Under the pieces are notes generated by a model that made no database searches, was not told the origin of the DNA, and was given only the letters and a program-made list of their open reading frames with translations. This document shows, one piece after another, positions 24,451 to 32,468 of a stretch of DNA of 47,069 nt; positions within the stretch are counted from its first letter, which is position 1; every line of letters starts with the position of its first letter. Made by a program: the position numbers and the translations under genes. Source of the DNA: Candidatus Nanopelagicales bacterium (GTDB taxonomy: Bacteria; Actinomycetota; Actinomycetes; S36-B12; UBA10799); NCBI GenBank assembly GCA_018003655.1, contig JAGNDY010000006.1, positions 1 to 47,069 on the forward strand, in the 5' to 3' direction.

Positions 24451-24537
24451 TCGGCACGTACCGGAATGTCTTGGCCACAGTTGTCGTAGGTTGATCGCCC
24501 GTCGGTTCTCCCGCTTCGACCAAGATTGGCGGTTGCT

Positions 24538-25518
24538 GTGCGCATTGTTGTCACCGGATCCATCGCGACCGATCACCTCATGTCCTATGACGGCAAGTTC
24601 GCAGACGCGTTCATAGCCGAGCAACTCGAGAACGTCAGCCTGTCGTTCCTGGTGGAGGATCTCGAGATTCGCCGGGGTGGCGTGGCTGCCAATATCTGCT
24701 TCAACCTGGCCAATTTGGGGCTGCAGCCGGTCTTGCTCGGTGCCGTCGGTCGGGATTTCGATGACTATCGCTCGTGGCTCGACCGTCACGGCGTAGATAC
24801 CCAATCGGTACACGAATCTGATCTGCACCACACCGCCCGGTTCGTCTGTACGACCGACTCGGCAGGCAACCAAATCGCCTCGTTCTACCCCGGGGCCATG
24901 TCGGTCGCGCGCGAGATCGAGTTGCGCCCCGTCGCCGAGCGCCTTGGCGGGATTGACCTGGTCGTCGTCTCACCCAACGCTCCCGAGGCGATGCTGCGCC
25001 ACACCGAGGAGTGCCGCGCTTCCGGTGTGCCGTTCGCCGCCGACCCCTCCCAACAGCTCTCGTCTATGGACGGTGAGCAGATCAAGGCACTGATCGAGGG
25101 TGCGGCGTATCTATTCACCAACGAGTACGAGGCCGCCCTCATCGAATCCAAGACCGGTTGGAGCAGTCAGGAGGTCCTGGAGCGAGTGGGTACGCGGATC
25201 ACCACTCACGGCGGCCGTGGCTCCAAGATCGAGACTGAAGACAGCGAACCTGTCCTGGTCCCAGTCGTGCCGATCTCGTCCATCGTTGACCCCACCGGCG
25301 TCGGCGATGCCTTCCGGGCCGGGTATTTGGCTGGTGTCTCGTGGGGACTCGGACCGCAGCGTTGCGCCCAGGTGGGCTCGATGCTCGCAGCACTCGTGAT
25401 CGAGACGACCGGGACGCAGGAGTATGAACTCGATGCCGCGACCTTCCTGGACCGTTTAGGCGATTCTTACGGATCGGTAGCCGCAGACGAGGTCCGCGCG
25501 CACTTGACTCAGAACTGA
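24538..25518 (+). CDS. adoK: Adenosine kinase (PfkB/ribokinase family, AdoK type)
   Basis: A 326-residue PfkB-family kinase with strong resemblance to mycobacterial AdoK (Rv2202c). It shares TGSIATDHLM, VSLSFLVEDL, RRGGVAANICF, HTARFVCTTD, IASFYPGAMS, HTEECR, AADPSQQL, FTNEYE and the catalytic DPTGVGDAFRAGY with anion-hole Gly and base Asp. It phosphorylates adenosine to AMP in purine salvage. The GTG at 24538 gives the family start; a TTG at 24526 would add four residues. It lies 87 bp after erpA and 11 bp before aat. Confidence 0.9.
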   Translation: MRIVVTGSIATDHLMSYDGKFADAFIAEQLENVSLSFLVEDLEIRRGGVAANICFNLANLGLQPVLLGAVGRDFDDYRSWLDRHGVDTQSVHESDLHHTARFVCTTDSAGNQIASFYPGAMSVAREIELRPVAERLGGIDLVVVSPNAPEAMLRHTEECRASGVPFAADPSQQLSSMDGEQIKALIEGAAYLFTNEYEAALIESKTGWSSQEVLERVGTRITTHGGRGSKIETEDSEPVLVPVVPISSIVDPTGVGDAFRAGYLAGVSWGLGPQRCAQVGSMLAALVIETTGTQEYELDAATFLDRLGDSYGSVAADEVRAHLTQN

Positions 25519-25529
25519 GCCGCGCCGAC

Positions 25530-26258
25530 GTGAGCCCCATTGAGCCACCCGCGTCGAGGTGGCAGATGCCATCGGCTCGCCAGCAACCACCGGAACAGGA
25601 ATTGCTGACCATTGGGGCAGATCTTGCGGCCGGGACGGTGCTCGCCGCGTACCGAAACGGGTTGTTTCCGATGCCGGTCGAGGTACCGGGGCGCTTCACC
25701 GATAGCGGCGCCCCAGAGGAGGCACTCGGCTGGTGGTCGCCCAACCCACGAGGGGTGCTGCGCCCCGGCGGTTTCCACCGCAGCCGCTCGCTCAAGCGCG
25801 CGGTGAATCGGTACAGCGTCAGCATCGACGACGATTTTGCCGGCGTGGTCGCCGGATGCGCGGATCCCGGCCGCGACGGCGGCTGGATCGACGCGGAGTT
25901 CATCGAAATGTATGGCCAGCTGCATGAGCTCGGCTTCGCCCATTCGATCGAGGTCTGGTCGCCTTCGGTCGAGGCTGGCTCGGAAGGTCGCCGGTTGGTC
26001 GGTGGTCTCTTCGGGATCGAGATCGGTGGCCTCTTCTGCGCCGAATCCAAGTTCCATCGCGAACGCGACGCGTCCAAAGTCGCGCTCGCCCATCTCTGCG
26101 ACCGCTTCGATCAGGCGGGCGACCAGGGCGCCCGCCTGATCGACGTTCAGTGGGCCACGCCTCACTTGGAATCATTGGGGGTCCGGGCAATCGATCGCGA
26201 CGACTACCTGGACTTGCTGCCCGAACTGACTGTGCTGGAGTCGATCCTGACTCGGTAG
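25530..26258 (+). CDS. aat: Leucyl/phenylalanyl-tRNA--protein transferase
   Basis: A 242-residue transferase of the N-degron pathway that adds Leu or Phe to proteins with N-terminal Arg or Lys, marking them for ClpS/ClpAP-type degradation. Motifs are ELLTIGADLAAGTVLAAYRNGLFPM, LGWWSPNPRGVLRP, FHRSRSLKRAV, WIDAEFIEMYGQLHELGFAHSIEVW, LVGGLFGIEIGGLFCAESKFHR and DVQWATPHLESLG. It starts at a GTG, 11 bp after adoK. Its last 55 bp overlap, tail to tail, the TusA-like gene on the other strand. Confidence 0.93.
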   Translation: MSPIEPPASRWQMPSARQQPPEQELLTIGADLAAGTVLAAYRNGLFPMPVEVPGRFTDSGAPEEALGWWSPNPRGVLRPGGFHRSRSLKRAVNRYSVSIDDDFAGVVAGCADPGRDGGWIDAEFIEMYGQLHELGFAHSIEVWSPSVEAGSEGRRLVGGLFGIEIGGLFCAESKFHRERDASKVALAHLCDRFDQAGDQGARLIDVQWATPHLESLGVRAIDRDDYLDLLPELTVLESILTR

Positions 26259-26512
26259 CGAAGGCCGTTGGGAATGCCTGCAATCGGCTGCACCTCCACC
26301 AGGACCGCACCGCGCATTCGACACCACGCCGCCACATCGTGGGCGGCGGCCGGATCGTCGGTAAGGAGTTCAGCTTCGGCACCGACGGCACTGGCGTTGG
26401 CCCAACGTCCGAGTTCGATGATCGGTGCGGGACACAGTCGTCCCAGTTGGTCGAGTGTGACTGCTGTTTGCTCAGACTGCTCGCTGCCCGCATCGTCGGC
26501 GGCATCGGTCAT
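26204..26512 (-). CDS. TusA-like sulfur-carrier protein
   Basis: A 102-residue protein with a TusA/SirA-type fold signature: TLDQLGRLCPAPIIELGR with the conserved Cys27 and the CPxP motif, an AELLTDDPAAAHDV strand-helix, and a short C-terminal strand. TusA proteins accept persulfide sulfur from cysteine desulfurases. It is coupled by ATGA to the desulfurase-like gene upstream, and Streptomyces, as I recall, encodes a single desulfurase-TusA fusion in this neighbourhood. The start is the ATG at 26512; longer frames run into the upstream gene. It keeps its Cys although its partner has lost the PLP residues. Confidence 0.8.
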   Translation of the reverse strand: MTDAADDAGSEQSEQTAVTLDQLGRLCPAPIIELGRWANASAVGAEAELLTDDPAAAHDVAAWCRMRGAVLVEVQPIAGIPNGLRYRVRIDSSTVSSGSKSR

Positions 26513-27657
26513 AGCGGCGCTCCGGCCTCGCGCCGAACAAACTCGACGGCGCCCGGAAGCGCGGCGAGGAAGCCCTCCACCTGCTCCGACGTACAGCCAA
26601 GTGGCAGGCTGACGCGGACATTTCCGTGGGTCAGTGCCCCAATCGCGGAAAGCACGTGGCTTGGCAGGCCGGCCCGCGAAGCGCACGCCGATCCGCTACC
26701 TACCGCAAAGCCCAAGCGGTCAAGTTCTGCGGCAAGCTGCTCCCCGTCCGCGTAGAGAACAGAGAACGTGACCGTATTGGGCAGCCGCCAGTCAGCATCG
26801 CCCAGAACCTCTACATCGGAAATTATCTGGGGGACGCGCGCGCGGATCAGCGCGACGAGGTCAGTCAGCCGCTCCGATTCCGCTCGTCTGGTGCGGTAGA
26901 CCGCGTCGAGCGCGGCGGCGGTCGCGATCGCGCCTGCCACGTCGTCAACGTCCGTGGGCAGATTGGCTCCGGCGGCCTCGGGCGGCCGCGACCAGCGGGT
27001 GCCAGGCCGTACGGCTACCACGGCCATGCCGCGAGGACCAGCGAAGCTGGCCGCGTCTGCGAACAACCCATCCCACTGCGGCGGAATCTCGGTGTGTCCG
27101 AGGACTCCGGTCGCGTCCACTGCCAGTGGCACGCGAGCGCCCAGGCAAAGCTTGGAGACCTCTGCCAACGGTTGCCGGCTGCCGACCTCAAGATTTCCGG
27201 CTTGGATGCATGCCAGGGTCGGATCGGGCGAACCGTTGATCGCCTGTTCGAGTTCCCGCAGGTCCACCACTCCACGGCTGTCGACGTCCAGCAGGACAGC
27301 CCCCGGCGCTCCGGCAACGGTGTCGGCTGCCGCCAGCACAGCAGCGCGCTCGACCGCCGTGCAGACAGTTCTCACTTGCTTGTCCGGGTGCTCCTGGGCC
27401 AATGCCTGACCCAGGCCGGCAATCGCGTCGGTAGCAGCGTCGACACCAGCGGTGCGGAACCAGATCGCGGAGGCAGGCAGCTCAAGGACCGCCGCCACCG
27501 TTTGCCTGGCCGCCTCGAGAAGTTGCCGTGACAGTCGAGCCTCGTGATGACCTGCGTGGGGGTCCGCCCAGTCCCGGTTGGCGAACCCATCGAGCGCTCG
27601 AATCGCTGCCGGATGCAGGGGTTGGCCGGAGGCTGCGTCCAGGTAGCTGCGTGACAC
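26509..27657 (-). CDS. Cysteine-desulfurase homologue lacking the PLP lysine
   Basis: A 382-residue member of the class-V aminotransferase/NifS family: SYLDAASGQPLHPAA start, IQAGNLEVGSRQPLAEV, PLAVDATGVLG, and an active-site loop GSGSACASRAGLPSHVL with Cys325. However, where the family has (S)AHK-GGP, this protein has AASFAGP, with Ser204 where the Schiff-base lysine should be. The ring-stacking His of AVEH is Arg104 (AVER), and the Gln of VDAAQ is Gly184. Asp181 and the catalytic Cys remain. I checked the DNA codons around 204 and no Lys is encoded. It probably cannot perform PLP chemistry. TACGGT-N6-GTG defines the start. It is divergent from ctaC. Confidence 0.82.
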   Translation of the reverse strand: MSRSYLDAASGQPLHPAAIRALDGFANRDWADPHAGHHEARLSRQLLEAARQTVAAVLELPASAIWFRTAGVDAATDAIAGLGQALAQEHPDKQVRTVCTAVERAAVLAAADTVAGAPGAVLLDVDSRGVVDLRELEQAINGSPDPTLACIQAGNLEVGSRQPLAEVSKLCLGARVPLAVDATGVLGHTEIPPQWDGLFADAASFAGPRGMAVVAVRPGTRWSRPPEAAGANLPTDVDDVAGAIATAAALDAVYRTRRAESERLTDLVALIRARVPQIISDVEVLGDADWRLPNTVTFSVLYADGEQLAAELDRLGFAVGSGSACASRAGLPSHVLSAIGALTHGNVRVSLPLGCTSEQVEGFLAALPGAVEFVRREAGAPL

Positions 27658-27663
27658 ACCGAA

Positions 27664-27669
27664 ACCGTA
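27664..27669 (-). promoter_or_regulatory. Predicted -10 element (TACGGT), desulfurase-like gene
   Basis: TACGGT, six bases, then the GTG at 27657. Confidence 0.45.
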
Positions 27670-27818
27670 CTCGCCCTAGCGGCGTGTCAGATGGTTCCCT
27701 GCGCTACTCTCACGCCCGAGACGACTCAAACCCTGCCGAGAACCTGATTCGTCGCAGCGATACGGTGTGCGGCGAAGCAGAATCCAACGCAGGGACGACC
27801 ACACGAGAGGCATACGTG

Positions 27819-28742
27819 GTGCTGAAGCAGAAGCGGCGTGTCCAGATGGGGCACGAAGCCGAGCAGGGCGTCGCCAAGAAGAGGGCGAGCGATCCGCATT
27901 TGCCCGGGTGGAATTTTGGCCGTCGCGCCGGAATCCTGGCGATGGGACTTGTCGGTGCGGTCGCGCTGTCAGGCTGTGCCAACGATCGCTTCATGGGCAT
28001 GCCCGAGCCAGCTACCGAGGAGGCTCCCAGCATCCTCAACATGTGGCAGGGCAGTTGGATGCTCGCCGGTGTGGTCGGCATATTCGTGTGGGGACTCATG
28101 CTCTGGGCCGCTGTCGCGTACCGCCGCCGGAAGAGTTCAGATGTTCCGGTGCAGACCCGCTACAACATGCCGATTGAAGCCCTGTGGACCATTGCTCCGC
28201 TGATCCTGGTTGTCGGCATCTTCTACTTTGCCGCCACCAAAGAAGGCGCGATCACCAAGGTGAGCAACGACAACGTCTCGACTGTCGATGTCGTTGGGTA
28301 TCGATGGAGTTGGACGTTCAACTACGTCAACGACGATGTCTACGACGTTGGTCAGCCCGCCTATGCGCCCAACGAGAAGGACAACGGACCTGTTCCCGTG
28401 GACGAGGGCGGTCTGCCAACCCTCTGGTTGCCCGTCAACCAGAAGGTCAAGTTCAACCTGACTTCGCCGGACGTCAACCACTCGTTCTGGGTGCCGGCGT
28501 TCCTCTACAAACTCGATGTCATCCCTGGACGCACCAACACATTCGAGGTCACGCCCAGCAAATTGGGCACATTCGCTGGCAAATGCGCAGAACTTTGCGG
28601 AGTCGACCACTCCCGCATGCTCTTCAACGTCAAGATTGTGACGCTGGACGAGTACAACGCTCATGTGAATGACTTGCGCATACGTGGACAAATTGGACAA
28701 TTGAAGACTGATCGCACCAACGCCAACGCACAGAAAGTCTGA
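27819..28742 (+). CDS. ctaC: Cytochrome c oxidase subunit II
   Basis: A 307-residue lipoprotein subunit of the aa3 oxidase. The lipobox LSGC places the acylated Cys at 53, and two transmembrane helices follow (about 72-95 and 115-135). The periplasmic cupredoxin domain carries the CuA site [14 protein letters not shown] (Cys-x3-Cys-x3-His-x2-Met) and the earlier His of [11 protein letters not shown] choose GTG 27819, 8 nt after GAGAGG; GTG 27816 or ATG 27846 are alternatives, and the longer frame from 27528 is antisense to the desulfurase-like gene. It is followed by ctaD after 11 bp. Confidence 0.95.
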   Translation: MLKQKRRVQMGHEAEQGVAKKRASDPHLPGWNFGRRAGILAMGLVGAVALSGCANDRFMGMPEPATEEAPSILNMWQGSWMLAGVVGIFVWGLMLWAAVAYRRRKSSDVPVQTRYNMPIEALWTIAPLILVVGIFYFAATKEGAITKVSNDNVSTVDVVGYRWSWTFNYVNDDVYDVGQPAYAPNEKDNGPVPVDEGGLPTLWLPVNQKVKFNLTSPDVNHSFWVPAFLYKLDVIPGRTNTFEVTPSKLGTFAGKCAELCGVDHSRMLFNVKIVTLDEYNAHVNDLRIRGQIGQLKTDRTNANAQKV

Positions 28743-28753
28743 GGGAACTCGCC

Positions 28754-30502
28754 GTGACGATACTTAACGAGCCGGTTCGCACCGAGTCGCAGCCGACCCC
28801 TCCCACTCCCAAGGAGGTGCGCCGGCACAACATGGGCCGAACCGTGATCAAGTGGGTCACGACAACAGACCACAAGGTGATCGGCAACCTCTACTTCATC
28901 ACCGCGATGTTCTTCTTCTTCGTGGGTGGGATCCTGGCCCTATTCCTCCGGGCCGAGTTGACGGCACCGGGGACTCAATTCCTTTCGAACGAGCAGTACA
29001 ACCAGATCTTCACCATGCACGGCACGATCATGCTGTTGCTCTTTGCGACCCCGCTGTTCTCCGGTTTCGCGAATGCCTTGATGCCGCTGCAGATTGGCGC
29101 ACCGGATGTGGCCTTCCCGCGTTTGAACATGTTTGCCTACTGGCTGTACCTGTTCGGTGCCCTGGTTGTGGCCTTCAGCATCTTCACGCCGGGTGGTGCC
29201 GCCGACTTCGGGTGGACTGCATATGCGCCGCTATCGTCGGCTGTGTATTCGCCGTCGTCGGGTGGCGACCTCTGGTTCCTCGGACTGACGCTTGGTGGTC
29301 TCGGCACGATCCTTGGCGCGGTCAACTTCATGACCACGATCTTCTGCATGCGCGCGCCGGGCATGACCATGTTCCGGATGCCAATCTTCACCTGGACCGT
29401 GCTTCTCACGAGCGTGCTGGTCCTGGTTGCCTTCCCGGTCTTGGCCGCCTCGCTGATCGTGATGGAGGTCGACCGCAAGTTCGGTTCTCTTGTCTTCGCA
29501 CCGGAGAACGGTGGAGCAATCCTCTGGCAGCACTTGTTCTGGTTCTTCGGTCACCCGGAGGTCTATATTCTGGCGTTGCCGTTCTTCGGCATCTGTAGCG
29601 AGATCATTCCGGTCTTCAGTCGCAAGCCGATCTTCGGCTACAAGGGTTTGGTGTTCGCCACAATCGCGATCGCTGGCCTGTCCGTCGCGGTATGGGCCCA
29701 CCACATGTACGTGACTGGCGCCGTCCTGCTTCCGTTCTTCGCCATCATGACGATGTTGATCGCGGTACCGACCGGCGTGAAGTTCTTCAACTGGATCGGC
29801 ACGATGTGGCGCGGGTCGATCTCGTTTGAGACGCCCATGCTGTGGACCATGGGCTTCCTGGTGACGTTCCTCTTCGGCGGCCTCACAGGCGTCATTCTGG
29901 CTGCACCGCCGTTGGACTTCCCGGTCTCGGATACGTACTTCGTCGTGGCTCACTTCCACTACGTGATCTTCGGAACTGTCACCTTCCTCATGTTCGCCGG
30001 CTTCTTCTTCTGGTGGCCCAAGTTCACCGGGCGCATGCTCGACGAGCGCCTGGGCAAATTGCAGTTCTGGTTGCTTTTCGTTGGCTTCCAGACGACGTTC
30101 CTCATCCAGCACTGGCTCGGTGTGCAGGGGATGCCGCGGCGCTACGCCGATTACTTGCCCAGCGACAACTTCCAGACCATGAACGTGGTGTCGACGATCG
30201 GCGCGATCATCCTCGGCATTTCCTTCCTGCCATTCCTGTACAACGTGTACAAGACGTGGCGGCACGCACCTCTGGTGGAGGTGGATGACCCGTGGGGTTG
30301 GGGTGGATCGCTGGAGTGGGCGACAAGCTGCCCGCCACCGCGGCACAACTTCGATTCGCTGCCGCCCATCCGCTCGGAGCGTCCAGCATTCGACCTCCAC
30401 CATCCCGAGTTGGCCCCCAAGAACATGCCCAAGGGCGCCAAAGTAGTGACAGCCGCAACTGCACCCGCCGGATCTGCCGCGGGCGAGGTGGATGCCTCGT
30501 GA
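28754..30502 (+). CDS. ctaD: Cytochrome c oxidase subunit I
   Basis: A 582-residue haem-copper oxidase subunit with twelve hydrophobic helices. Haem and CuB ligands are visible: low-spin haem His in [12 protein letters not shown], CuB His and cross-linked Tyr in [18 protein letters not shown], the two CuB His in WAHHMYVTG, and haem ligands in HFHYVIFG. The GTG at 28754 follows GAGGGAAC. It overlaps ctaF by 4 bp (GTGA). It is the core of the aa3 oxidase that forms a supercomplex with the QcrCAB complex encoded 2 kb away on the other strand. Confidence 0.97.
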   Translation: MTILNEPVRTESQPTPPTPKEVRRHNMGRTVIKWVTTTDHKVIGNLYFITAMFFFFVGGILALFLRAELTAPGTQFLSNEQYNQIFTMHGTIMLLLFATPLFSGFANALMPLQIGAPDVAFPRLNMFAYWLYLFGALVVAFSIFTPGGAADFGWTAYAPLSSAVYSPSSGGDLWFLGLTLGGLGTILGAVNFMTTIFCMRAPGMTMFRMPIFTWTVLLTSVLVLVAFPVLAASLIVMEVDRKFGSLVFAPENGGAILWQHLFWFFGHPEVYILALPFFGICSEIIPVFSRKPIFGYKGLVFATIAIAGLSVAVWAHHMYVTGAVLLPFFAIMTMLIAVPTGVKFFNWIGTMWRGSISFETPMLWTMGFLVTFLFGGLTGVILAAPPLDFPVSDTYFVVAHFHYVIFGTVTFLMFAGFFFWWPKFTGRMLDERLGKLQFWLLFVGFQTTFLIQHWLGVQGMPRRYADYLPSDNFQTMNVVSTIGAIILGISFLPFLYNVYKTWRHAPLVEVDDPWGWGGSLEWATSCPPPRHNFDSLPPIRSERPAFDLHHPELAPKNMPKGAKVVTAATAPAGSAAGEVDAS

Positions 30503-30894
30503 AGATCGAGGGCAAGCTCTTCGCCTATGGCAGTGCGTTCTATCTGCTGCTGTGCGCGATCTACGGCGTGTGGTCCAAGGACCCGACTGGCATTGTTTTG
30601 TTGTTGTTCACCGGCGCGCTGGCCTTTCTTGTCGCCTTCTTCATCCTGCACACCGCGCGCAGGGTGTTTCCGCGGCCGGAAGACATGCCGGATGCCGACC
30701 AGAGTGATGCGGACCTTGACTACGGCTTCTACAGCCCACATTCCTGGTGGCCACTGCCACTGGCAGCGTCGACTGCGGTCATCGCCTTCGGGATCGCCTT
30801 CGCCGCCTGGATCGTGGTGGCTGGCGTGGCGTTCCTGATGCTGAGCCTGGTGGGATTGGTGTTCGAGTATTACCGCGGCGACCACGCCCACTAG
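30499..30894 (+). CDS. ctaF: Cytochrome c oxidase subunit IV, actinobacterial type
   Basis: A 131-residue membrane protein with four transmembrane helices (about 8-26, 32-52, 84-103, 105-123). It begins [23 protein letters not shown] and has [17 protein letters not shown], the pattern of actinobacterial CtaF. Its GTG overlaps the ctaD TGA. An upstream frame extension reads within ctaD and is not real. The stop codon lies in a small hairpin followed by a T run. Confidence 0.92.
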   Translation: MKIEGKLFAYGSAFYLLLCAIYGVWSKDPTGIVLLLFTGALAFLVAFFILHTARRVFPRPEDMPDADQSDADLDYGFYSPHSWWPLPLAASTAVIAFGIAFAAWIVVAGVAFLMLSLVGLVFEYYRGDHAH

Positions 30895-30917
30895 TCCCGC
30901 TGACTAGTCCCCTTTTT
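30890..30917 (+). terminator. Possible weak intrinsic terminator after ctaF
   Basis: ACTAGT-CCCGCTG-ACTAGT can form a 6-bp hairpin (30890-30908) followed by CCCC and TTTTT. The stem is short and AT-containing and the stop codon lies in it. Confidence 0.35.
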
Positions 30918-30990
30918 CAGTCCCATTCTGTACCTGGTTCAGGGGTGCAACCGCCCAGTAATTGCTGAGCGCAACACAGTGTGATCAGGG

Positions 30991-31006
30991 GTTACCAGTT
31001 GGTGAC
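30991..31006. promoter_or_regulatory. 16-bp dyad upstream of the L,D-transpeptidase gene
   Basis: GTTACCA-GT-TGGTGAC is a near-perfect inverted repeat (6 of 7 pairs), with a further GTGACC 7 bp downstream. It lies about 125 bp before the start. It could bind a cell-envelope regulator; no identity is claimed. The 238-bp region also holds small hairpins (GCACG/CGTGC near 31021, CCTCC/GGAGG near 31072). Confidence 0.35.
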
Positions 31007-31132
31007 GCCATAGTGACCTCGCACGCTTTCGTGCATGTTTTGGGCCAAAGCGGGAACGAGTAACCCGTGGCCTCCATCGGAGGTCATGACGCCCCAACCG
31101 AGGCGTCCACGACGAACAGTGGGGTACATCAC

Positions 31133-32341
31133 GTGGCTTTATCAACAAAGCGCCGCACGGTCGCCATCATCGGCGCCGGCGTAGGCAGCCTGTTGGCCGT
31201 ATCGGGATGCAGCGCTATCAGCGGCGCTCTCGGTGCCGATCCCGTCATCACCGTCTCGCCAGCGCCGCAGGGGGCACCCGCGCCCGCGTCCGAGCCGGTC
31301 ACCGTCAAGGTCGAGCATGGCAAATTGACCGATGTCGCAGTCAAGACCGGGGCAGGCAAGCGACTCGTTGGCTCAATGAATGCCGAACAGACAGTGTGGA
31401 CATCGAATGCAGACTCGCTGAAGTACGGCACCCGGTATGCCGTGAAGGCGGAGGCTGAAGGCAATTCCGGGAAACCGACTTTGTATTCGGAGAGCTTCAA
31501 GACCGTCAATCCTGACCAACTAGTGACCGCTCAGTTCGCATACTTCAGCAATGGTGCGACGGTCGGTGTCGGCATGCCCGGGCGAATCGAGTTCAGCAGC
31601 CCGGTCAAGAACCGAGCGGAAGTCGAAAAGCGCCTGCGCATCACCGCAAGTAACACCGTGGTCGGTGCTTGGAGTTGGGACAAGGATCGAACGGCTGTCA
31701 CGTTCCGACCGGAGACGTACTGGCCAGCCAAGACCAAGGTATCGATTGAGGCCCCGCTGAAGGGCGTAGAGCTCAGTCCGGGCACTTTCGGTACTAACGA
31801 CCTTAACGGAGGCTTCAGCACCGGCTCAGCGACGATTCTGACCGTCAATGCGGCCACTCACCAGCTCCGGGTCGTCCGAGACGGCAAACTCGTCCGCAAG
31901 ATTCCGGTGACGACTGGCAAGTCGGGCTTCGAGACTCGATCTGGAATCGTCCCGATCATGGCCAAGGAAGGCACCGTCGTCATGGACGCCGCCTCCGGTG
32001 GCACGCCGCAGGGAAGCTCGGAGTACTACCGGCTGACAGTCAACTACTCCATGCGCATCACGCCGAGCGGGGAGTACCTGCACGCAGCACCGTGGTCCGA
32101 AGGCTCCCAGGGCTACGCCAACACCAGCCACGGCTGCGTTGGTATGAGCACGACCAACGCGTCCTGGCTATTCGATTACGCCAAGGTTGGTGACGTCGTG
32201 GTGGTCAAGAACACCGGTCGGCAGCAGGACCTCGGCAACGGAATCACCCAGTGGAACGTCTCGTGGGACAAGTGGCTGGCTCGCTCCGAGACCGGTCCAC
32301 AGACCATTGGGCCAGACGGGGCCAGCAGCGCGGCCGCCTAA
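31133..32341 (+). CDS. L,D-transpeptidase lipoprotein (YkuD domain)
   Basis: A 402-residue lipoprotein that would form 3-3 cross-links in peptidoglycan or attach proteins to it. The signal ends in the lipobox AVSGC (Cys26). Two Ig-like regions follow (about 50-130 and 131-235; ASNTVVGAWSWDKDRTAVTFRP is typical of the actinobacterial Ldt second domain). The YkuD catalytic domain contains EYLHAAPWS and SHGCVGMS with nucleophile Cys335 and His333. The last conserved position of the usual SHGCVRM motif is Gly instead of Arg. GTG 31133 is chosen: GGGG lies 8 nt upstream and it gives a proper signal peptide. Confidence 0.92.
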   Translation: MALSTKRRTVAIIGAGVGSLLAVSGCSAISGALGADPVITVSPAPQGAPAPASEPVTVKVEHGKLTDVAVKTGAGKRLVGSMNAEQTVWTSNADSLKYGTRYAVKAEAEGNSGKPTLYSESFKTVNPDQLVTAQFAYFSNGATVGVGMPGRIEFSSPVKNRAEVEKRLRITASNTVVGAWSWDKDRTAVTFRPETYWPAKTKVSIEAPLKGVELSPGTFGTNDLNGGFSTGSATILTVNAATHQLRVVRDGKLVRKIPVTTGKSGFETRSGIVPIMAKEGTVVMDAASGGTPQGSSEYYRLTVNYSMRITPSGEYLHAAPWSEGSQGYANTSHGCVGMSTTNASWLFDYAKVGDVVVVKNTGRQQDLGNGITQWNVSWDKWLARSETGPQTIGPDGASSAAA

Positions 32342-32390
32342 GTCCAGAAACGGACGGCACGCCTGAAAACGCGGGCCGCGCGCCCGAAAA

Positions 32391-32438
32391 CGAAGCGAGG
32401 GCCTCACCCGGATGATTCCGGATGAGGCCCTCGCTTCG
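32391..32438. terminator. Strong bidirectional terminator-type hairpin
   Basis: A 16-bp perfect inverted repeat (CGAAGCGAGGGCCTCA, 32391-32406, with 32423-32438) encloses an inner CCGGA/TCCGG stem with a TGAT loop. It lies exactly between the converging L,D-transpeptidase and qcrB genes, 50 bp after one stop and 31 bp after the other. No long T run follows, but the stem is strong enough to end or insulate both transcripts. Confidence 0.75.
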
Positions 32439-32468
32439 CTGAATCCGAGTGGTCGCTGCGCGCTTCGA

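Noticed and set aside
29231-30403. 390-codon open frame antisense to ctaD
   Set aside because: The product is extremely charged (Glu/Arg/His) with no recognisable domain; ctaD on the other strand is unmistakable.
30895-31132. Cyclic di-AMP (ydaO-type) riboswitch before the L,D-transpeptidase
   Set aside because: Cell-wall enzymes in actinobacteria often have one, but the conserved ydaO elements, including the AACCCGACAG-type segment, are not found.
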